64,000 nt of DNA from Meandrina meandrites (lineage: Eukaryota > Cnidaria > Anthozoa > Scleractinia > Meandrinidae): assembly GCA_963693305.1 (NCBI GenBank), contig OY855908.1, forward strand, positions 27,544,305 through 27,608,304, read 5' to 3'. The notes under the pieces are model-generated. The model was not told where the DNA came from and searched no databases. It saw only the letters and a list, made by a program, of their open reading frames with translations. A program made the position numbers and the translations under genes. Shown here piece after piece: positions 1-11,490 of the stretch (position 1 is the first letter of the stretch; every line of letters starts with the position of its first letter).

Positions 1-30
1 TTGCAATTCTTTTGGGCGTTTTTAATAAAA

Positions 31-124
31 CAATTATTGCATTCGCGCTTGTTGGATATGAGATCGTTATAGCCAACGAGGCGCGTACCGTCTCATATCC
101 AACGCGCGCTCGTGGAATAATTGT
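31..124. repeat. Short palindromic element
   Basis: The ends are inverted copies of each other: CAATTATTGCATTCGCGC at the left is mirrored by a run ending GGAATAATTG at the right, and TTGGATATGAGA is mirrored by TCTCATATCCAA. The whole stretch could fold into one long hairpin. This is typical of a miniature inverted-repeat element. No coding content is supported. Confidence 0.6.
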
Positions 125-389
125 TAAGTATACCATTCCAAAGCGTTCCATAACTCACAACTGGTATGTATATAGCGGAAAACAATTCCAGGTTGCTTTT
201 TCCCCGGTGGGATATGGGAACATCTTTTGTGATGTTTCATTTTTCACACTTTCTTTTCTTCTTCCTTTTGACAGACCCTTGAAATCAGCTTTTAAATTGG
301 TCCTTACGGTTCACCGACTGGACAATTGTTTACGGATAAGGCGCGCAAATTTAGTCACTTTTCATGTTTTTAGTTTTTAAGAGTAGATA

Positions 390-672
390 GAGTCTGCGTT
401 CGAGCCTAGTGGCCCATCAGGGCCGGAGTTTATCCCTGTTTTCAGTAGCTTAAAGCGACTGGGAGTATTTCAATACTCCTTCCTGGATGAGATGCTAGTC
501 CATCGCAGGGTTACCCCAAGCAGTAACCTCGCCAGTACCTATTGATACACCTGGGGCGCGTGGAGAGAGGGACAGTGAGAGTGTCTTGCCCAAGAACACA
601 ATGCAGTGCTCGAACCCAGAACGCTCGATCCAGAGTCTTGAACGAGAACGCTAACAATTAGGCCACCGCACT
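390..672 (-). repeat. tRNA-derived SINE, reversed copy
   Basis: On the minus strand this reads as a tRNA-like head followed by a body ending near GGGCCACTAGGCTCGAACGC. It matches the plus-strand copy at 6489-6763, including the internal text about CCCAAGAACACA / TGTTCTTGGGCAAGACAC. It is somewhat diverged. It lies upstream of the first GPCR gene, in a region with no other recognisable feature up to about 1000. Confidence 0.7.
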
Positions 673-1033
673 AACTTAGGAAAACCGACCTAATTTCCTA
701 TGAGATGTGAAATCAGGTTAATTAACTTAACACTTATCGTATAATACACCTATTCAGAAAATGGCCGCCATTCTTCATTAGAGGAAGCACCGTATTATAA
801 ACAACAGGACGGCCCTCCATAAAGAAAGGAAATTATATTATTTTTTTTCAAAAACTGCTCTTCTATGACGTAGGTAAGTTGGCAGGTTTATTTGAAACAA
901 AGAACAATTGAAAAAAAATATTCACTAACCCATATACAGACAAGGGAACTTCCTTCAGGCTACCCTTGCAGCAACGCCAACTGGAAAATTTCAGTCTCTT
1001 CGCCTAGCTGGTCAACCACTTCCTTCTTCAAAT

Positions 1034-2002
1034 ATGAATTTTACCGGTGGATGCGCAAACGCGTCGTACGTTACACACCTTCAAGATCTTACTGCCGTGA
1101 GAGATTACAGCCCAGCTCTGTTGATCGTTTTCTGCGGTGTTAACGTCGTAGCGACCATATGCTCGTGCTTTGGAAATGCATTAGTGTTTGTTACCGTTTT
1201 GAGCTTCTCCGAACTTTACATCTCATCTAATATTGCCCTAGCCAGTTTGGCGGCAGCGAATTTTTTCGAGGGTTTGACCATACACTGCTTTTACGTCATT
1301 GCAAGCGTCATGGTTTTTCGAGGCGACTGCCCTTTCTCAAGTGCGAGCCGCGTTATTGCCGACTTTTGCACCACCGCCTTCGTTTACAACGCAGTGTTAA
1401 ATCTTACTCTCGTGACGCTTGAACGTTTTATCGGTGTGATTCATTCGCTCCGCTACCACCAGATTTTGCCTCAGCGACGTGTCGTTAAACTCGCCATCGC
1501 AATTTGGTTCGTCAGTCTGTTCATGAGCGTTCCATTTCTGTTTGACGATTTAGTTGTTCAAAATCGAGCTCAGAATGCCTTGTCGTTGACTTTGTTTGTG
1601 GCTCTTGCTGCAATATTTTATTTCAATTTAAAGATTCACTGCGCTTCCAGAAGACAACGTCGGCAAGTTTTGGCACAACAGCAAGCCATGCTACAATTCA
1701 CAGCCGAAAATCAACAACAATATCGCTTTAGAGGCGCAAAAACAATTTATTTTATTTTCGTGACTCTTGTAATTTGCTTTATTCCAGCTTCACTGGCAAG
1801 AATTTTAGAACCTTCTTCAGACGACGTAAGACTAAAGGCTGCTCATATAAGACCATGGACCGGGGTATTTTTCGGTCTCCACAGCAGTATAAGTCCATTT
1901 GTTTATTTTTTGAGATGCACAGAACTTCGTAAGTACGTCAAGAAACTGTTCCGCCAAGTGGAACGTTCTGTTATTTCTTGTGATTGTTGTTATATTTCCT
2001 AG
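1034..2002 (+). CDS. Class A (rhodopsin-like) G-protein-coupled receptor, single exon
   Basis: A 322-residue seven-transmembrane receptor that would sit in the plasma membrane and signal through heterotrimeric G proteins; the ligand is unknown. The ATG at 1034 is followed by a short N-terminus with N-glycosylation sequons NFT (2-4) and NAS (9-11). Membrane segments lie roughly at 28-55, 64-92, 106-130, 147-167, 182-200, 236-258 and 275-296. GN in TM1 is at 47-48, ERF at 130-132 replaces DRY, and SPFVY replaces NPxxY in TM7. The TM2 Asp is an Asn (76). The second extracellular loop is short and lacks the usual cysteine. A basic, Gln-rich third intracellular loop follows TM5. There is no intron, as in many cnidarian class A receptors. 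A polyadenylation signal AATAAA lies at 2122-2127. The family call is firm; the subfamily is not recognised. Confidence 0.9.
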   Translation: MNFTGGCANASYVTHLQDLTAVRDYSPALLIVFCGVNVVATICSCFGNALVFVTVLSFSELYISSNIALASLAAANFFEGLTIHCFYVIASVMVFRGDCPFSSASRVIADFCTTAFVYNAVLNLTLVTLERFIGVIHSLRYHQILPQRRVVKLAIAIWFVSLFMSVPFLFDDLVVQNRAQNALSLTLFVALAAIFYFNLKIHCASRRQRRQVLAQQQAMLQFTAENQQQYRFRGAKTIYFIFVTLVICFIPASLARILEPSSDDVRLKAAHIRPWTGVFFGLHSSISPFVYFLRCTELRKYVKKLFRQVERSVISCDCCYIS

Positions 2003-2505
2003 CAAAAGACTAAATTCGAGTAAGAGTACCGGAGTTAGAAAGCTCTAAATGTCAAATCACAGAAACTGATTTGCATGCAACAGAGTTAAAAATGTAACAC
2101 CAGTACGCTAAAAAATGTTGAAATAAATTAAATACATTGATACAGCGATAGACTGCTCTTAGCCTCTCTTATTTTAATTTCAAAAACAGAAGTTACACTT
2201 TTTTTATATAAAAACGTTTTTTTTTGTATATTTATAAGAAATTTAAGAACATCGATCTGCTAAAAATTAACGTATCCAGGGATGAAATTTACGAAAGAAC
2301 GAATTTTATTCTCTTTCTAATTTTTGTGTTGTGAATTACCACTGATTCGTGAATCGATTTTTATTCATATCCAACCTAGAACCAACATTGTCATAACCCA
2401 TAAGTGATGTGAACATGTACACATCGCTAAGGAGTGACTTTACTGCTCTTTGTTTTACAAAAGCCTCGGATCTTGAAAAAAATTAAGAACGTCCAGCCTC
2501 GGCCG

Positions 2506-2720
2506 AAAATTAGAGTAGTTCTGAAAAGAACTTTTGTTAGTGACTGACGTTTCGACAACCTGTACGGAAGTCATCTTCAATCAGAGTGCAAGTGAAAAGT
2601 TGTTGTTAGTCGATGAGTATCAAGTATTGGGGGTACTTAAACGGAATGGGTTTAAGTGGTAATATCAGTAAAAAATAACGTCTTAGGCCAGACGAAAAAA
2701 AAAAAAAAAAAAAAAGAACC
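2506..2720 (-). repeat. Retroelement 3'-end fragment (type uncertain)
   Basis: It contains the text CTGACGTTTCGACAACCTG followed by GAAGTCATCTTCAATC, a phrase that recurs in reverse orientation in this window near 37680-37705 (GATGACTTCCGCTCAGG...GTCGAAGCATCAGT). An A-run at 2697-2715 adjoins it. The two copies and the simple tail suggest the 3' end of a non-LTR or Penelope-like retroelement. No reverse transcriptase remains here. Confidence 0.35.
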
Positions 2721-3985
2721 GGCGCCCCAGTATTTAGGGCATAAAAAAACTTTCCGTGCACTGATATCCGGCTGAAATTGAAACCATAATCAAATGAATA
2801 TGGCTATTCTTCCTTTGACGGACCCTTAATTGCAGATGATTTCAATTTTTTTGGGCAATTTCGATCTCGGGTTCACCTACTAAAATTCTTTGTAAGGATA
2901 AGGGTTAGTCGCGCACATTTGGTTACAGTATTTAAGTTTGATTTAATCAGTAACAAAACAAAGATGGCCGACTGAATTTCCTTATTAGAGACGCAGTCCA
3001 AAATGGCCGCCATTCTTTATTCAGAAGGAGCCCGTCATGTGGCAGGTGGCCTATTTTTGTCAGGACTGTCCACGATCCATTAAACTATAAAAAAGGAAAA
3101 TGCAACAGAGCATAAAATATGATATCAAGAATGCCGAAAATAAAGCAAATATATGTTGGCACCGATACAATTTTTAAATACAGAATGTTTAGTGCGAGAC
3201 TGAAAAGCTCAAAGTGGCTGTGTACGCGTATATTAATTCTTAATGATTTCCCCCTCCAGTTCTGTATTACAGAATTCTCGCGGCGGACGCTTTGTTTCTT
3301 GCCTGAATCTAAACAGAATCCGGTAACATTCACAGTAACCTGACATTCTTTCGCGATCTCTGGACTCGCTTTTATGACAGAGCAGGATTTAATTCTTGGT
3401 TTTCATGTTACGTCATAAAATTCTGAAATCATTAGGCGTAAGATGAGCTAAAATATATCTTTTTGCAAATTTCCAGCTGGATAGTGTCGTATTTAAAACA
3501 GGGCACTTTGAATATTTGAGTTCTCCGTCGTATGTGACATCAAGCTGAGTGTCGTGACAACGCTGTTTTGTATGAAAAAAGGCCTTTCCTTTCCAAAATC
3601 AGCGGATTGAACATTTCAGATATAATAAATGGTGTTTATGCGAAAGTGTACTAGCTCATGAGCCAAAGATAGTCGCTGTTGTAACAGAATTTAGTTCCAG
3701 ATGGTTTCTCTGGCACCACGGCGGCCATATTTGTGCCACTCGGAAGGACACAAATATGGCGTCTCCATACTGAGCTATATAAATTTGCGTGGAAAGGTTC
3801 GGAAAAGAACTCGCGAACGGTACGCCGCACAGACCTGAAACTTGGAGAATTTTTTTTTATCTATTTTTATCGTCTATAATATTTGAAATTCACAGTTTCT
3901 GTACATGTAGTTGAATGTAATTTTTTTTTTTTTTGATTGCGTGACAGTGAAAACTGGCAGTACGATTAGCCGGCCTAGCTGAAAT
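2721..3985. other. Spacer without a supported gene
   Basis: Only short overlapping reading frames on both strands (for example around 3085-3343) are present, with no start context, splice sites or family motifs I could recognise. The sequence is A+T-rich and ends at the inverted-repeat element at 3986. Confidence 0.5.
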
Positions 3986-4541
3986 CCCGGGGGGGGGGGG
4001 GGGGGGGGAAGGGTACTTAAAAAAGTTTTATACGGGGAGGCTCCGCCCCGAGGTCCAACCCCTTACCCTTTTATATACCTTTTTTTTCAAAAAAGGCACC
4101 CCTTTCGTATACCTTTTATTGGAAAAAGGCACCCCTTTCATATACCTTCTTAAGAAGACTGTTTTCCTTTTTCTAAACGCCTGGAATGAACTTTATTCCG
4201 ACTGAATGTAATTCGAACCTAACTATTGTAATTTAATTTGTAACCACTCTCACTAGCCCGCCTTATGAATAAATCGTTAAAACAGGAAGTCTTCTTGTCA
4301 TTTTTTTCACGTAGCGCGTAATAAATTAAAATGAAACAGTCATAAGTTGCGTCTGCTTGATCTGTTTTAATTCAAGGCCCTTTTTAAAACCCGAACGAAG
4401 ATTTTCCTACCCTTTCATATACCTAAACTTGTGAAATCCCTACCCTTTTATATACCTGAAGACTGAAAAAGGTACCACTTTCGGGCGGAGCCTCCCCGTA
4501 TAGGCCATTATAGGGAGTACCCCCCCCCCCCCCCCCGGGGG
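3986..4541. mobile_element. Nonautonomous inverted-repeat DNA element with 7-bp target duplication
   Basis: The left end begins CCCGGGGGG and the right end finishes CCCCCCGGGGG. Inside these, TATACGGGGAGGCTCCGCCC (4031-4050) is mirrored by GGGCGGAGCCTCCCCGTATA near 4484-4503. The element is flanked on both sides by CTGAAAT (3979-3985 and 4542-4548), a 7-bp target-site duplication. The interior carries repeated GGCACCCCTTTC...TATACC units. No transposase frame is visible, so it would depend on an element elsewhere for movement. Confidence 0.8.
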
Positions 4542-4548
4542 CTGAAAT

Positions 4549-5762
4549 TGGCTGCAACTTTTTTCGACCGGATGTCACCATAATGTCTTTCATATTCAAT
4601 CTGACTATTTATTACTATTTTAAGCACACTAGTACTTTAGTTGCAGATTTGTTTCAATAAGCCCGCCATTCCGCCTTTCTCAAACTTCTCAGTCCAATTT
4701 TCCAACATTTCCCTTATTGATTTGTCTGTTAAAAATTTACATACGATGCCAACACCTTGACGGTTTTAATTTGCATCAAGAATTATTCATTGGCCGGTCA
4801 CACAACAGGAGCTTTTTGAAGCGTTTCGCTCCACGCCTCGAAACGTTTGAGCCATTTGCTATTTTTCGCGGATGCTATCGATCAACTTAACACTCTGGCA
4901 GTACGGTAAGTTTAGATATGTAATACTGGTATAAATTATATATCCCTAAATTATCTTCTGCGAACGAGATGTTCAACTATAAAATACCGAGTCGATAAAA
5001 ACCACGTGTTGACCAAGAATAGATGGCCTGTTGTTCTCGGTTCTACAATTCCTTCTCCGCTAATTAAGTCGCTGAGCACGCAGTAACCTACTCCTTAAAG
5101 CGTATTAAAACTTAAACTTTCATTTCAGGAGGGGTTACTGACGGTTAATTTGGCCAAAACGAAGCGACAGCCTGTATATTTATGATGATTTATGCACAAA
5201 ACCTCGTGTTTTGAACGGTCATGCAGTAATTAAAATCACACTGAAATCAAGAAACGTCGCCGCCTGCTTTGTGCTTTACGTTAGCGCTACGGTTAAACAT
5301 TTATAAATTCATATTTTTGCGACGGCCACAGCTAAATCAGGTTTAATTTTCCGCGTTCTGTTTAATCAGGATAGACTTATTTCTCAACGCGTGGATTTGC
5401 GTGAATCGACCGCGAGTCGATCGCGAGTCCACGTGCTCAGAAATCTCGAGGTTCGCAGTTCTGATTCATTCGTCGGTGCTCGGTGTTTTACATTTATTCA
5501 CGCTGTGCCTTCGAATACCTTATGAACTTTTGGTAAAGCAAGGGGCTTGTTTTAGCGGTTCGAGACCGCATAGTCGAGGTTTGCTTTTACCCATAAAGAT
5601 CGCAACACGCGTGTGTCACGCTACAGACGCTAGCTCTCGTTGCACGCGAAAGGAGAATGGGCCGAATCTGTCCTTTCTCCTATATCGGGGTTTAGTTCGT
5701 CTACAACGCAGGCTATTGACGCGACCCCTTGAAAATAAAAAAAAAATAGCTGAATAAAATAT
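4549..5762. other. Spacer without a supported gene
   Basis: The longest frame (5401-5757, plus) opens at GTG rather than ATG and shows no family motif or splice context. Nothing else in this stretch could be supported as a gene or a repeat. Confidence 0.45.
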
Positions 5763-5860
5763 GAAATAAAATAAAATAAAATAATATAATATAATATAAT
5801 ATAATATAATATAATATAATATAATATAATATAATATAATATAATATAATATAATATAAT
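5763..5860. repeat. A/T-rich pentanucleotide microsatellite
   Basis: AAAAT-type repeats pass into a long uninterrupted run of ATAAT/TAATA units. This is simple-sequence DNA directly after the end of an unsupported reading frame. Confidence 0.9.
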
Positions 5861-6488
5861 CGCCCGTTGAGCTACTCAGGTGATGCAGGCAGACCCTGCT
5901 TTTGGCTGGGATACGAAATATAACAGTTCCAACAGCATCACTGAATTTAATAATTATTCCCGTAATCCAGCCCCAGCTCGTACCCTAACATAGAAGTTCA
6001 TTGTTTATTTTTATGCTTTCCACGCACAGCTTTGTTCACATGGGGGTGGTCAATCATCCGCCTTGCATTCTTGTGCTGTGCAAGAGAAGTAGCCAGTTTA
6101 CTGAGCCGATGCACCGTACTGATCGACTGGTGCATCAGGAATTGTAACTGGGACAGCTAATATCAAAAGGGTTCAAAGTGAAACTGTACTGAAGTCTTTT
6201 CAATGATCACAGTATTGAATGGCCATGCATCAGGCATATTACATTATAGATTAGTCAATTCAAGCTTCAGCAGTGTTTCAATCATTGTGGAAAGCTGTTT
6301 GGTTTTAAAATCACTTTTTTTTTTATTTAAGTGTCAATGTCTTTATGTCAATGTCCCTATGAATAAACGTCATTGCTAAAACGGCATACGTTATTCCAAA
6401 TACTGATCCTTCTGATAGCCATGATAAGAAAGCAAGAAGAAACTTCAATTTACACGAATTATATTACTTTAAAAGGTCCATTGGTGGG

Positions 6489-6763
6489 AGATGCAGTGGC
6501 CTAATGGTTAGTGCGCTGGACTCCGGATCGAGCGGTCTGGGTTCGATCCCTGACCGGGGTCACTGTGTTCTTGGGCAAGACACTTGACTCTCATAATGTC
6601 TCTCTCCACCCAGGTGTGTAAATGGGTGCCGGCGAATTTAGTGCTGGGGGTAACCGTGCGATGGACTACATGTAGCATCCCATCCAGGGGGAAGTAGAAA
6701 TACTTATAGTCGCTCCGGGATAAGCCCCGGCCTGATGGGCCACTAGGCTTGAACGCAGACCAT
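6489..6763 (+). repeat. tRNA-derived SINE, plus copy
   Basis: The head reads like a tRNA gene: A-box-like TGGCCTAATGGTTAGTG and B-box GGGTTCGATCC about 35 bp downstream, enough for an internal RNA polymerase III promoter. The roughly 200-bp body ends GGCCACTAGGCTTGAACGC. The same body occurs reversed at 390-672. Degenerate relatives are seen near 32221-32335 and 37880-38035. Confidence 0.8.
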
Positions 6764-7359
6764 TGTGATCGAAATTTTACATTGATTCTTCAGCTTACAT
6801 ATTTCCCTGAGCGAAGATTACCTGCCGGCTATATGAGCATTACGAATGCAGATCTATATTTGATATATATTCTTTAAGTTAACAAAATTAATGCTATTTA
6901 ATTTACAGAAAATGAATTACCGAATCGTTGCCTAGTGACCGGATGTATCTTGAGGTACGTTCAACCGTTTTGTGTTACTGAAAGGGAGGTAAAATTGGTT
7001 ATATTCTAATTCGCTCCCCGCTCAACCGAATATAAAACATTTATCATGTAATAGGCAACCACTTTAGGGGTGCGTCAACACGAGCCGTGAACGACCCTCT
7101 TTATTATGTCTTACAATCATGAATACATAAATTTCATATGCTGAAATAACGAAAAACTAACAGTACAGCCGAATAACAACTATATAAAGTTAACAAAAAT
7201 CGGAACATCTGCTAGTACAATATAAATATAATAACAAGGTAAGCCAAAACTCGAAAACGCTTATCAACCTAAGTCATTGGGTATTTAATGTAGAGGGCGA
7301 ACTGATGCGGTCGTATGACTCGAATGAATATAAATGGAGACAACACAATATACACATAT

Positions 7360-8048
7360 CAGGCCCGTAGCCAGGGTTTTAGCTGGGGGGGTGCGTATGA
7401 GCGCCTCTGGCGCGAAATGTCGAGCGCCGCAGGCATGAGCCCGTAGGGGGGCCTGGGGGTATTCCCCCCCAGAAAATTTTGAAAAAATGGGTTATCTGAG
7501 GCCGCATTTCGTGCGTTTTGAAAACAGTTTGTTAGGAAACAAGCCATATAAAGGTGAAGGTAGCAAGGACAATACAGTGTAATTCTGGTACATTTTTAAA
7601 TTCAAAACGTAGTTTTAGAAACAAAACCTTGTAAACATAATTTACAATTTATTTAACTAACAATGACGGCAGTTCTTTTAAAGGAAGACTGGAAAAAGAT
7701 AGATATCTTTATTTCGTTGTCAAATGGTAATTACATAAATCAGCCAGAGTTGGGTTGCTGACTATGAACGGCATTAGTTAGAATGTATCGTTAAAATTAA
7801 CCTAGAATCACACAATTTGGTCAAAAATATGCCACACGAATCTTCAAATTGTGGACTCATTAAATGTAAATAGACGAAGTACAGAAATACCATTTATTTA
7901 TTTATTTATTTATTTTTGTATTTATTTAATTATTTATTTTTTATACTTTTTTCACATGGAGCGGACTTCCAAGGCTTGTGGGGGGGGGGGGGGGGGGTGC
8001 GGACGCACCCGTCGCACTCCCCCCCCCCCCCCCCTGGCTACGGGCCTG
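7360..8048. mobile_element. Terminal-inverted-repeat DNA element
   Basis: CAGGCCCGTAGCCAGGG at the left is matched by the exact reverse complement at 8032-8048, and TAT flanks both ends. G- and C-homopolymer runs sit just inside the right end. No transposase is recognisable, so this is a nonautonomous copy. A partial relative appears around 13727-13926, where CTTACGGCCCTGG resembles the same terminus. Confidence 0.75.
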
Positions 8049-8274
8049 TATTTACCGACACCCCGCTAATGAGGCATTGTGCAAAATGCCACATAACACC
8101 CCCTAGATTCAATTGACCGGATTTTTTGGGGCAACACTGCTCAAGTTTGACAATTAACTACATCGCCATTAACAATGGCTAGTCGTGGCGTAAGCGTGTC
8201 GCATGCGATAATCGTAGGCAAAATCTTACCGTCTAATTCGCCCCTGTGTGGGATGTAAATCAGAGTTTTGTTGT

Positions 8275-8406
8275 CACGTGCACAGCTATCGCCGGGAGAC
8301 GGTTTTAAGTCCGTACATCCCACCTCCCGCTGTGCTATAGTAGAACCCAGTCTTCTGAGTCGACATAGGATCCACAGTTCCTTTGTCGAGAATTACACCT
8401 GGAACA
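8275..8406 (+). repeat. 132-bp structured unit, copy 1
   Basis: The unit begins CACGTGCACAGC and ends ACCTGGAACA. It can fold into two stem-loops: CACAGC pairs with GCTGTG, GGGAG with CTCCC and ACGG with CCGT in the first half, while TCGAC pairs with GTCGA in the second. It groups with copy 5, sharing the ACGG/CCGT form. Strand is assigned by the common orientation of all copies; whether it is transcribed is unknown. Confidence 0.8.
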
Positions 8407-9235
8407 TATCCCATTCCGTGATTCGAATACGTTCTAAAAATCATTTTATTTTACACACATTTATAGGTGTCAGTAAACTAATCGATTTTTTCGTATGATA
8501 TGTTGTTTGTTGCTGTCGTTGCAGTGTTTTTGTTGTTGTTTAAGTTATTCCTTTTTCTTACCGTGGAGATTTTTTTATACCTGTAGGTGCTTTTTGCCGA
8601 AGGGACTTTTGATCAACGCTAGTTCCTGTCCATGATAATTCCTCCTATGGTTTATTCAAGGTCCCCTGAGGCTTGATATCCTGGAACATCATGCAATCTC
8701 CGGCCTTGCAGCACACACTAGCTTGTATGTAAGTGAGTCAGTTGGTTTCTTGCTGCCAAGTTAAACGCATTCACGCCAAGCCCGCGTGGTTAAGGCGGGA
8801 GTAAACGTGAATTTGAGTGAAATTTTAAAAGGTTTAAAGAGGGATAGAAGTTGAACCCCACGCAGGAGCACCCCAGGTTGTCAGGGGACTTCAAATTATA
8901 ATTTTAAATTTTTAAATTTTAATCTTCAATATTTCTTATTTCTCTAAATTTTACTTATCCTTTGAGGAAAACAATCTCCATCCACCAAAATTTACAAAAC
9001 AGCGCTAAAAATAGATTCGTGTAATGAACATAGAAGTTTTGGATTAAGCCCAAGTTAAGCAATGGAAAAACGGCATTCACATGTACCCCAGCCTTAACCT
9101 TGATTGAATAGCGTCTATATAGTCTTAACCTCAAAACTTGCGCGTTATTTAGTAAAATCAATAAAGTAATCCAAATATACGTCAAGCACGATAACGGCGA
9201 TTTAGTCTACTTTCTTCTTTGTCAGTGATCTAAAT

Positions 9236-9367
9236 CACGTGCGCAGCTATCACCGGGAGGCGGTTCCCAGTCCGCTTGTCCCATCTCCCGCTGTGCTACA
9301 GTAGAACCCAGTCTTCTGAGTCGACATAGGATCCATAGTTCCTTTGTCGAGAATTACACCTGGAACA
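9236..9367 (+). repeat. 132-bp structured unit, copy 2
   Basis: The length is the same as copy 1 with no gaps. The inner stem here is GCGG/CCGC instead of ACGG/CCGT, so both sides of the pair have changed. It shares an additional 48 bp of upstream sequence (GATAACGGCGATTTAGTCTA onward, from 9190) with copy 3, so these two were duplicated together or share a promoter-like leader. Confidence 0.8.
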
Positions 9368-9544
9368 TATTCCATCCCAAGACTCGATCAGTTTTTGGAT
9401 GTCGCCTTAATTCTTTTCTCTTGATGCTTGATTGTTGTTCGTTCTTGAGAGCCACAAGGTGTCAGTTTCTGTCTACCTCATTTATTCTTCTGCTAATTTA
9501 TTCACCCTCTGCCTGTAGGTTTTGCTTCCGGGAACGAAACCAAT

Positions 9545-9977
9545 TACCGTAATGATTCGATTTAGCGCCCGGGGCGCTTATTAACTTTTGGCACCTCAAG
9601 GGAGGGCGCTTATTCGAGACAGGGCGCTTATTCGGGACAGGGCGCTTATTTATTTTTTTGAAAATCGACCAAATGTTTAAAAGTAAAACTCTTATAAATA
9701 TTAAAATAACTAACAATGACAGAAACTGTAAGAGTAACAAATTGTTGAAAGTTCAGTTACTTTTAAAAGAATTGTTCATTTTAGCAGTAGATATATACAT
9801 GTACGGTACGGTGAATGTTCATGAGTTTATCCACGGTACTTAACAATAACAAAAACTTAAAGAATGGGGGCGCTTATTGGAATAGGGGCGCTTATTTACA
9901 AAAACACATTCTATGGGGGGCGCTTATTCGGAAGGGGGCGCTTATTGGAAGGAGGGCGCTAAATCGAATCATTACGG
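9545..9977. mobile_element. Inverted-repeat element with GGCGCTTATT subrepeats
   Basis: The left end TACCGTAATGATTCGATTTA and the right end TAAATCGAATCATTACGGTA are reverse complements. The interior carries eight GGCGCTTATT units (four in each half) and one GGCGCTAAAT variant. No protein is encoded. A larger relative with the same subrepeat and similar termini lies at about 55348-56650. Confidence 0.75.
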
Positions 9978-10024
9978 TATGTGGCCGCGGACGTTTGCGG
10001 GTGAGTTTCCGGTAATTTGCTGGC

Positions 10025-10225
10025 AATAGACCTTTATCGTTTGGGCGTTTTGTTGCCCCATTACAGATCATGTGATGATACTCTTGAGAATTTTTGCTTT
10101 CAAATTTTCAAATAGTCGCGTGTATATCAATAAACAAATTTTAGATGGATAAAACAACAATTCTCTAGAGAATATCACGTGGTCTGTAATGGGAAAGCAA
10201 ACCGCCCAAGCGAATAAGATCCATT
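10025..10225. repeat. Palindromic miniature element
   Basis: AATAGACCTTTATCGTTTGG at the left is mirrored by CCAAGCGAATAAGATCCATT at the right, and CCCATTACAGA by TCTGTAATGGG further in. The arms are imperfect, showing age. It lies between copies 2 and 3 of the 132-bp unit. Confidence 0.65.
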
Positions 10226-10471
10226 AATAAACCTATTTATTGTTAGTGATTGTTTAGTTTTCTTTTCTTTTTTTTTGTCTGTCAACAGATGATTGCCTGC
10301 AAAACATGGACAAGCCGCTTGGAACAGGAATTCTAAATCTAAACGTAGAGAAGGTTAAAGTCAAGGGCGAAGAAGAGATTGGTTTTAGCAGTTTGGAATA
10401 AAATGGTAAACAGTACTAGGGTATGATAACGGCGATTTAGTCTATTTTTCTTCTTCGTCAGTGATCTAAAC

Positions 10472-10603
10472 CACGTGCACAGCTATCGCCGGGATGCGGT
10501 TCCCCGTCCGCTTGTCCCATCTCCCGCTGTGCTACAGTAGTACCCAGTCTTCTGAGTCGACATAGGATCCATAGTTCCTTTGTCGAGAATTACACCTGGA
10601 ACA
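10472..10603 (+). repeat. 132-bp structured unit, copy 3
   Basis: The length is identical to the others. It belongs to the GCGG/CCGC subgroup with copies 2 and 4, and shares the 48-bp upstream leader with copy 2. The outer helix base pair GGGAG is changed to GGGAT. Confidence 0.8.
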
Positions 10604-11358
10604 TTTAACATTCCATGATTGAATGACTTCTTAGCATTTATTATTTACCATATTTCCACATTCTTTGAATGATTCCAAGAATTGCTATGCCAAAATTCGC
10701 AATAAGCCAATCAAAAGCCTTGTCAGCTGTCCTGATTTTCTGATTTCGCCCGATTTTCCCCATATTGCGGGGCTGTGAAAACTTCTTTTTTGCCTTTTTT
10801 GGTACGCTTCGGGGGACATGTTAGTCTAGTGCCCGCTCGTCTGGTCTTGCCAGCTTGCCGTGGATATTTTGGCTCGACTATGTCTCGCCTGAATACGGAC
10901 AATGGTTGGACCAAACTCTCCGGACATGTCGCTGAAGCGCATTAAAGAGGTACGACTAGGTATAAATATTTCTAAATATGCATTTCGTTTAGGCCTATAT
11001 GAAGCTAATTTTAAAGAAAACTCGAATTAATTTCCTGTGACTTTGTTTTTATAACAGTGCGCTCGTTAGATTGGGATCCCTGTGAGGCAAAGAGGAAAGT
11101 TGGACCACGGGCGTTTCAGTAAGTTTCGAAGTTTCATTTGTAATTTGTAGGACGTCTTCCTTAGTAGCGTACCCTGTGAAGCAGAGGATTTTGTTTTTCG
11201 CGTGTGGAGGAATATTTCGCTTCGGCGGCCAAGGGGCGAAAACCGAAACCGGAAACTGCACATGAAAAGCCTTTGACACCCATGGTATCGGTAGCGTAAC
11301 CCACACAAGTTTGTCCCCTAGCACATAAAGCGACGTGGCGCACTGCCACTCTTGTTAT

Positions 11359-11490
11359 CACGTGCACAGCTATCGCCGGGATGCGGTTGCCAGTCCGCTA
11401 CTTCCATCTCCCGCTGTGCTACAGTAGAACCCAGTATTCTGAGTCGACATAGGATCCATAGTTCCTTTGTCGAGAATTACACCTGGAACA
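11359..11490 (+). repeat. 132-bp structured unit, copy 4
   Basis: The length is identical, with the GCGG/CCGC subgroup stem and GGGAT as in copy 3. The leader of copies 2 and 3 is absent. The second stem-loop (TCGAC...GTCGA) is unchanged. Confidence 0.8.

Noticed and set aside
1..380. 122-residue frame at the left edge
   Set aside because: It reads through a palindromic element and has no motif.
5401..5757. 118-residue frame
   Set aside because: No ATG start, no recognisable motif, runs straight into a microsatellite.
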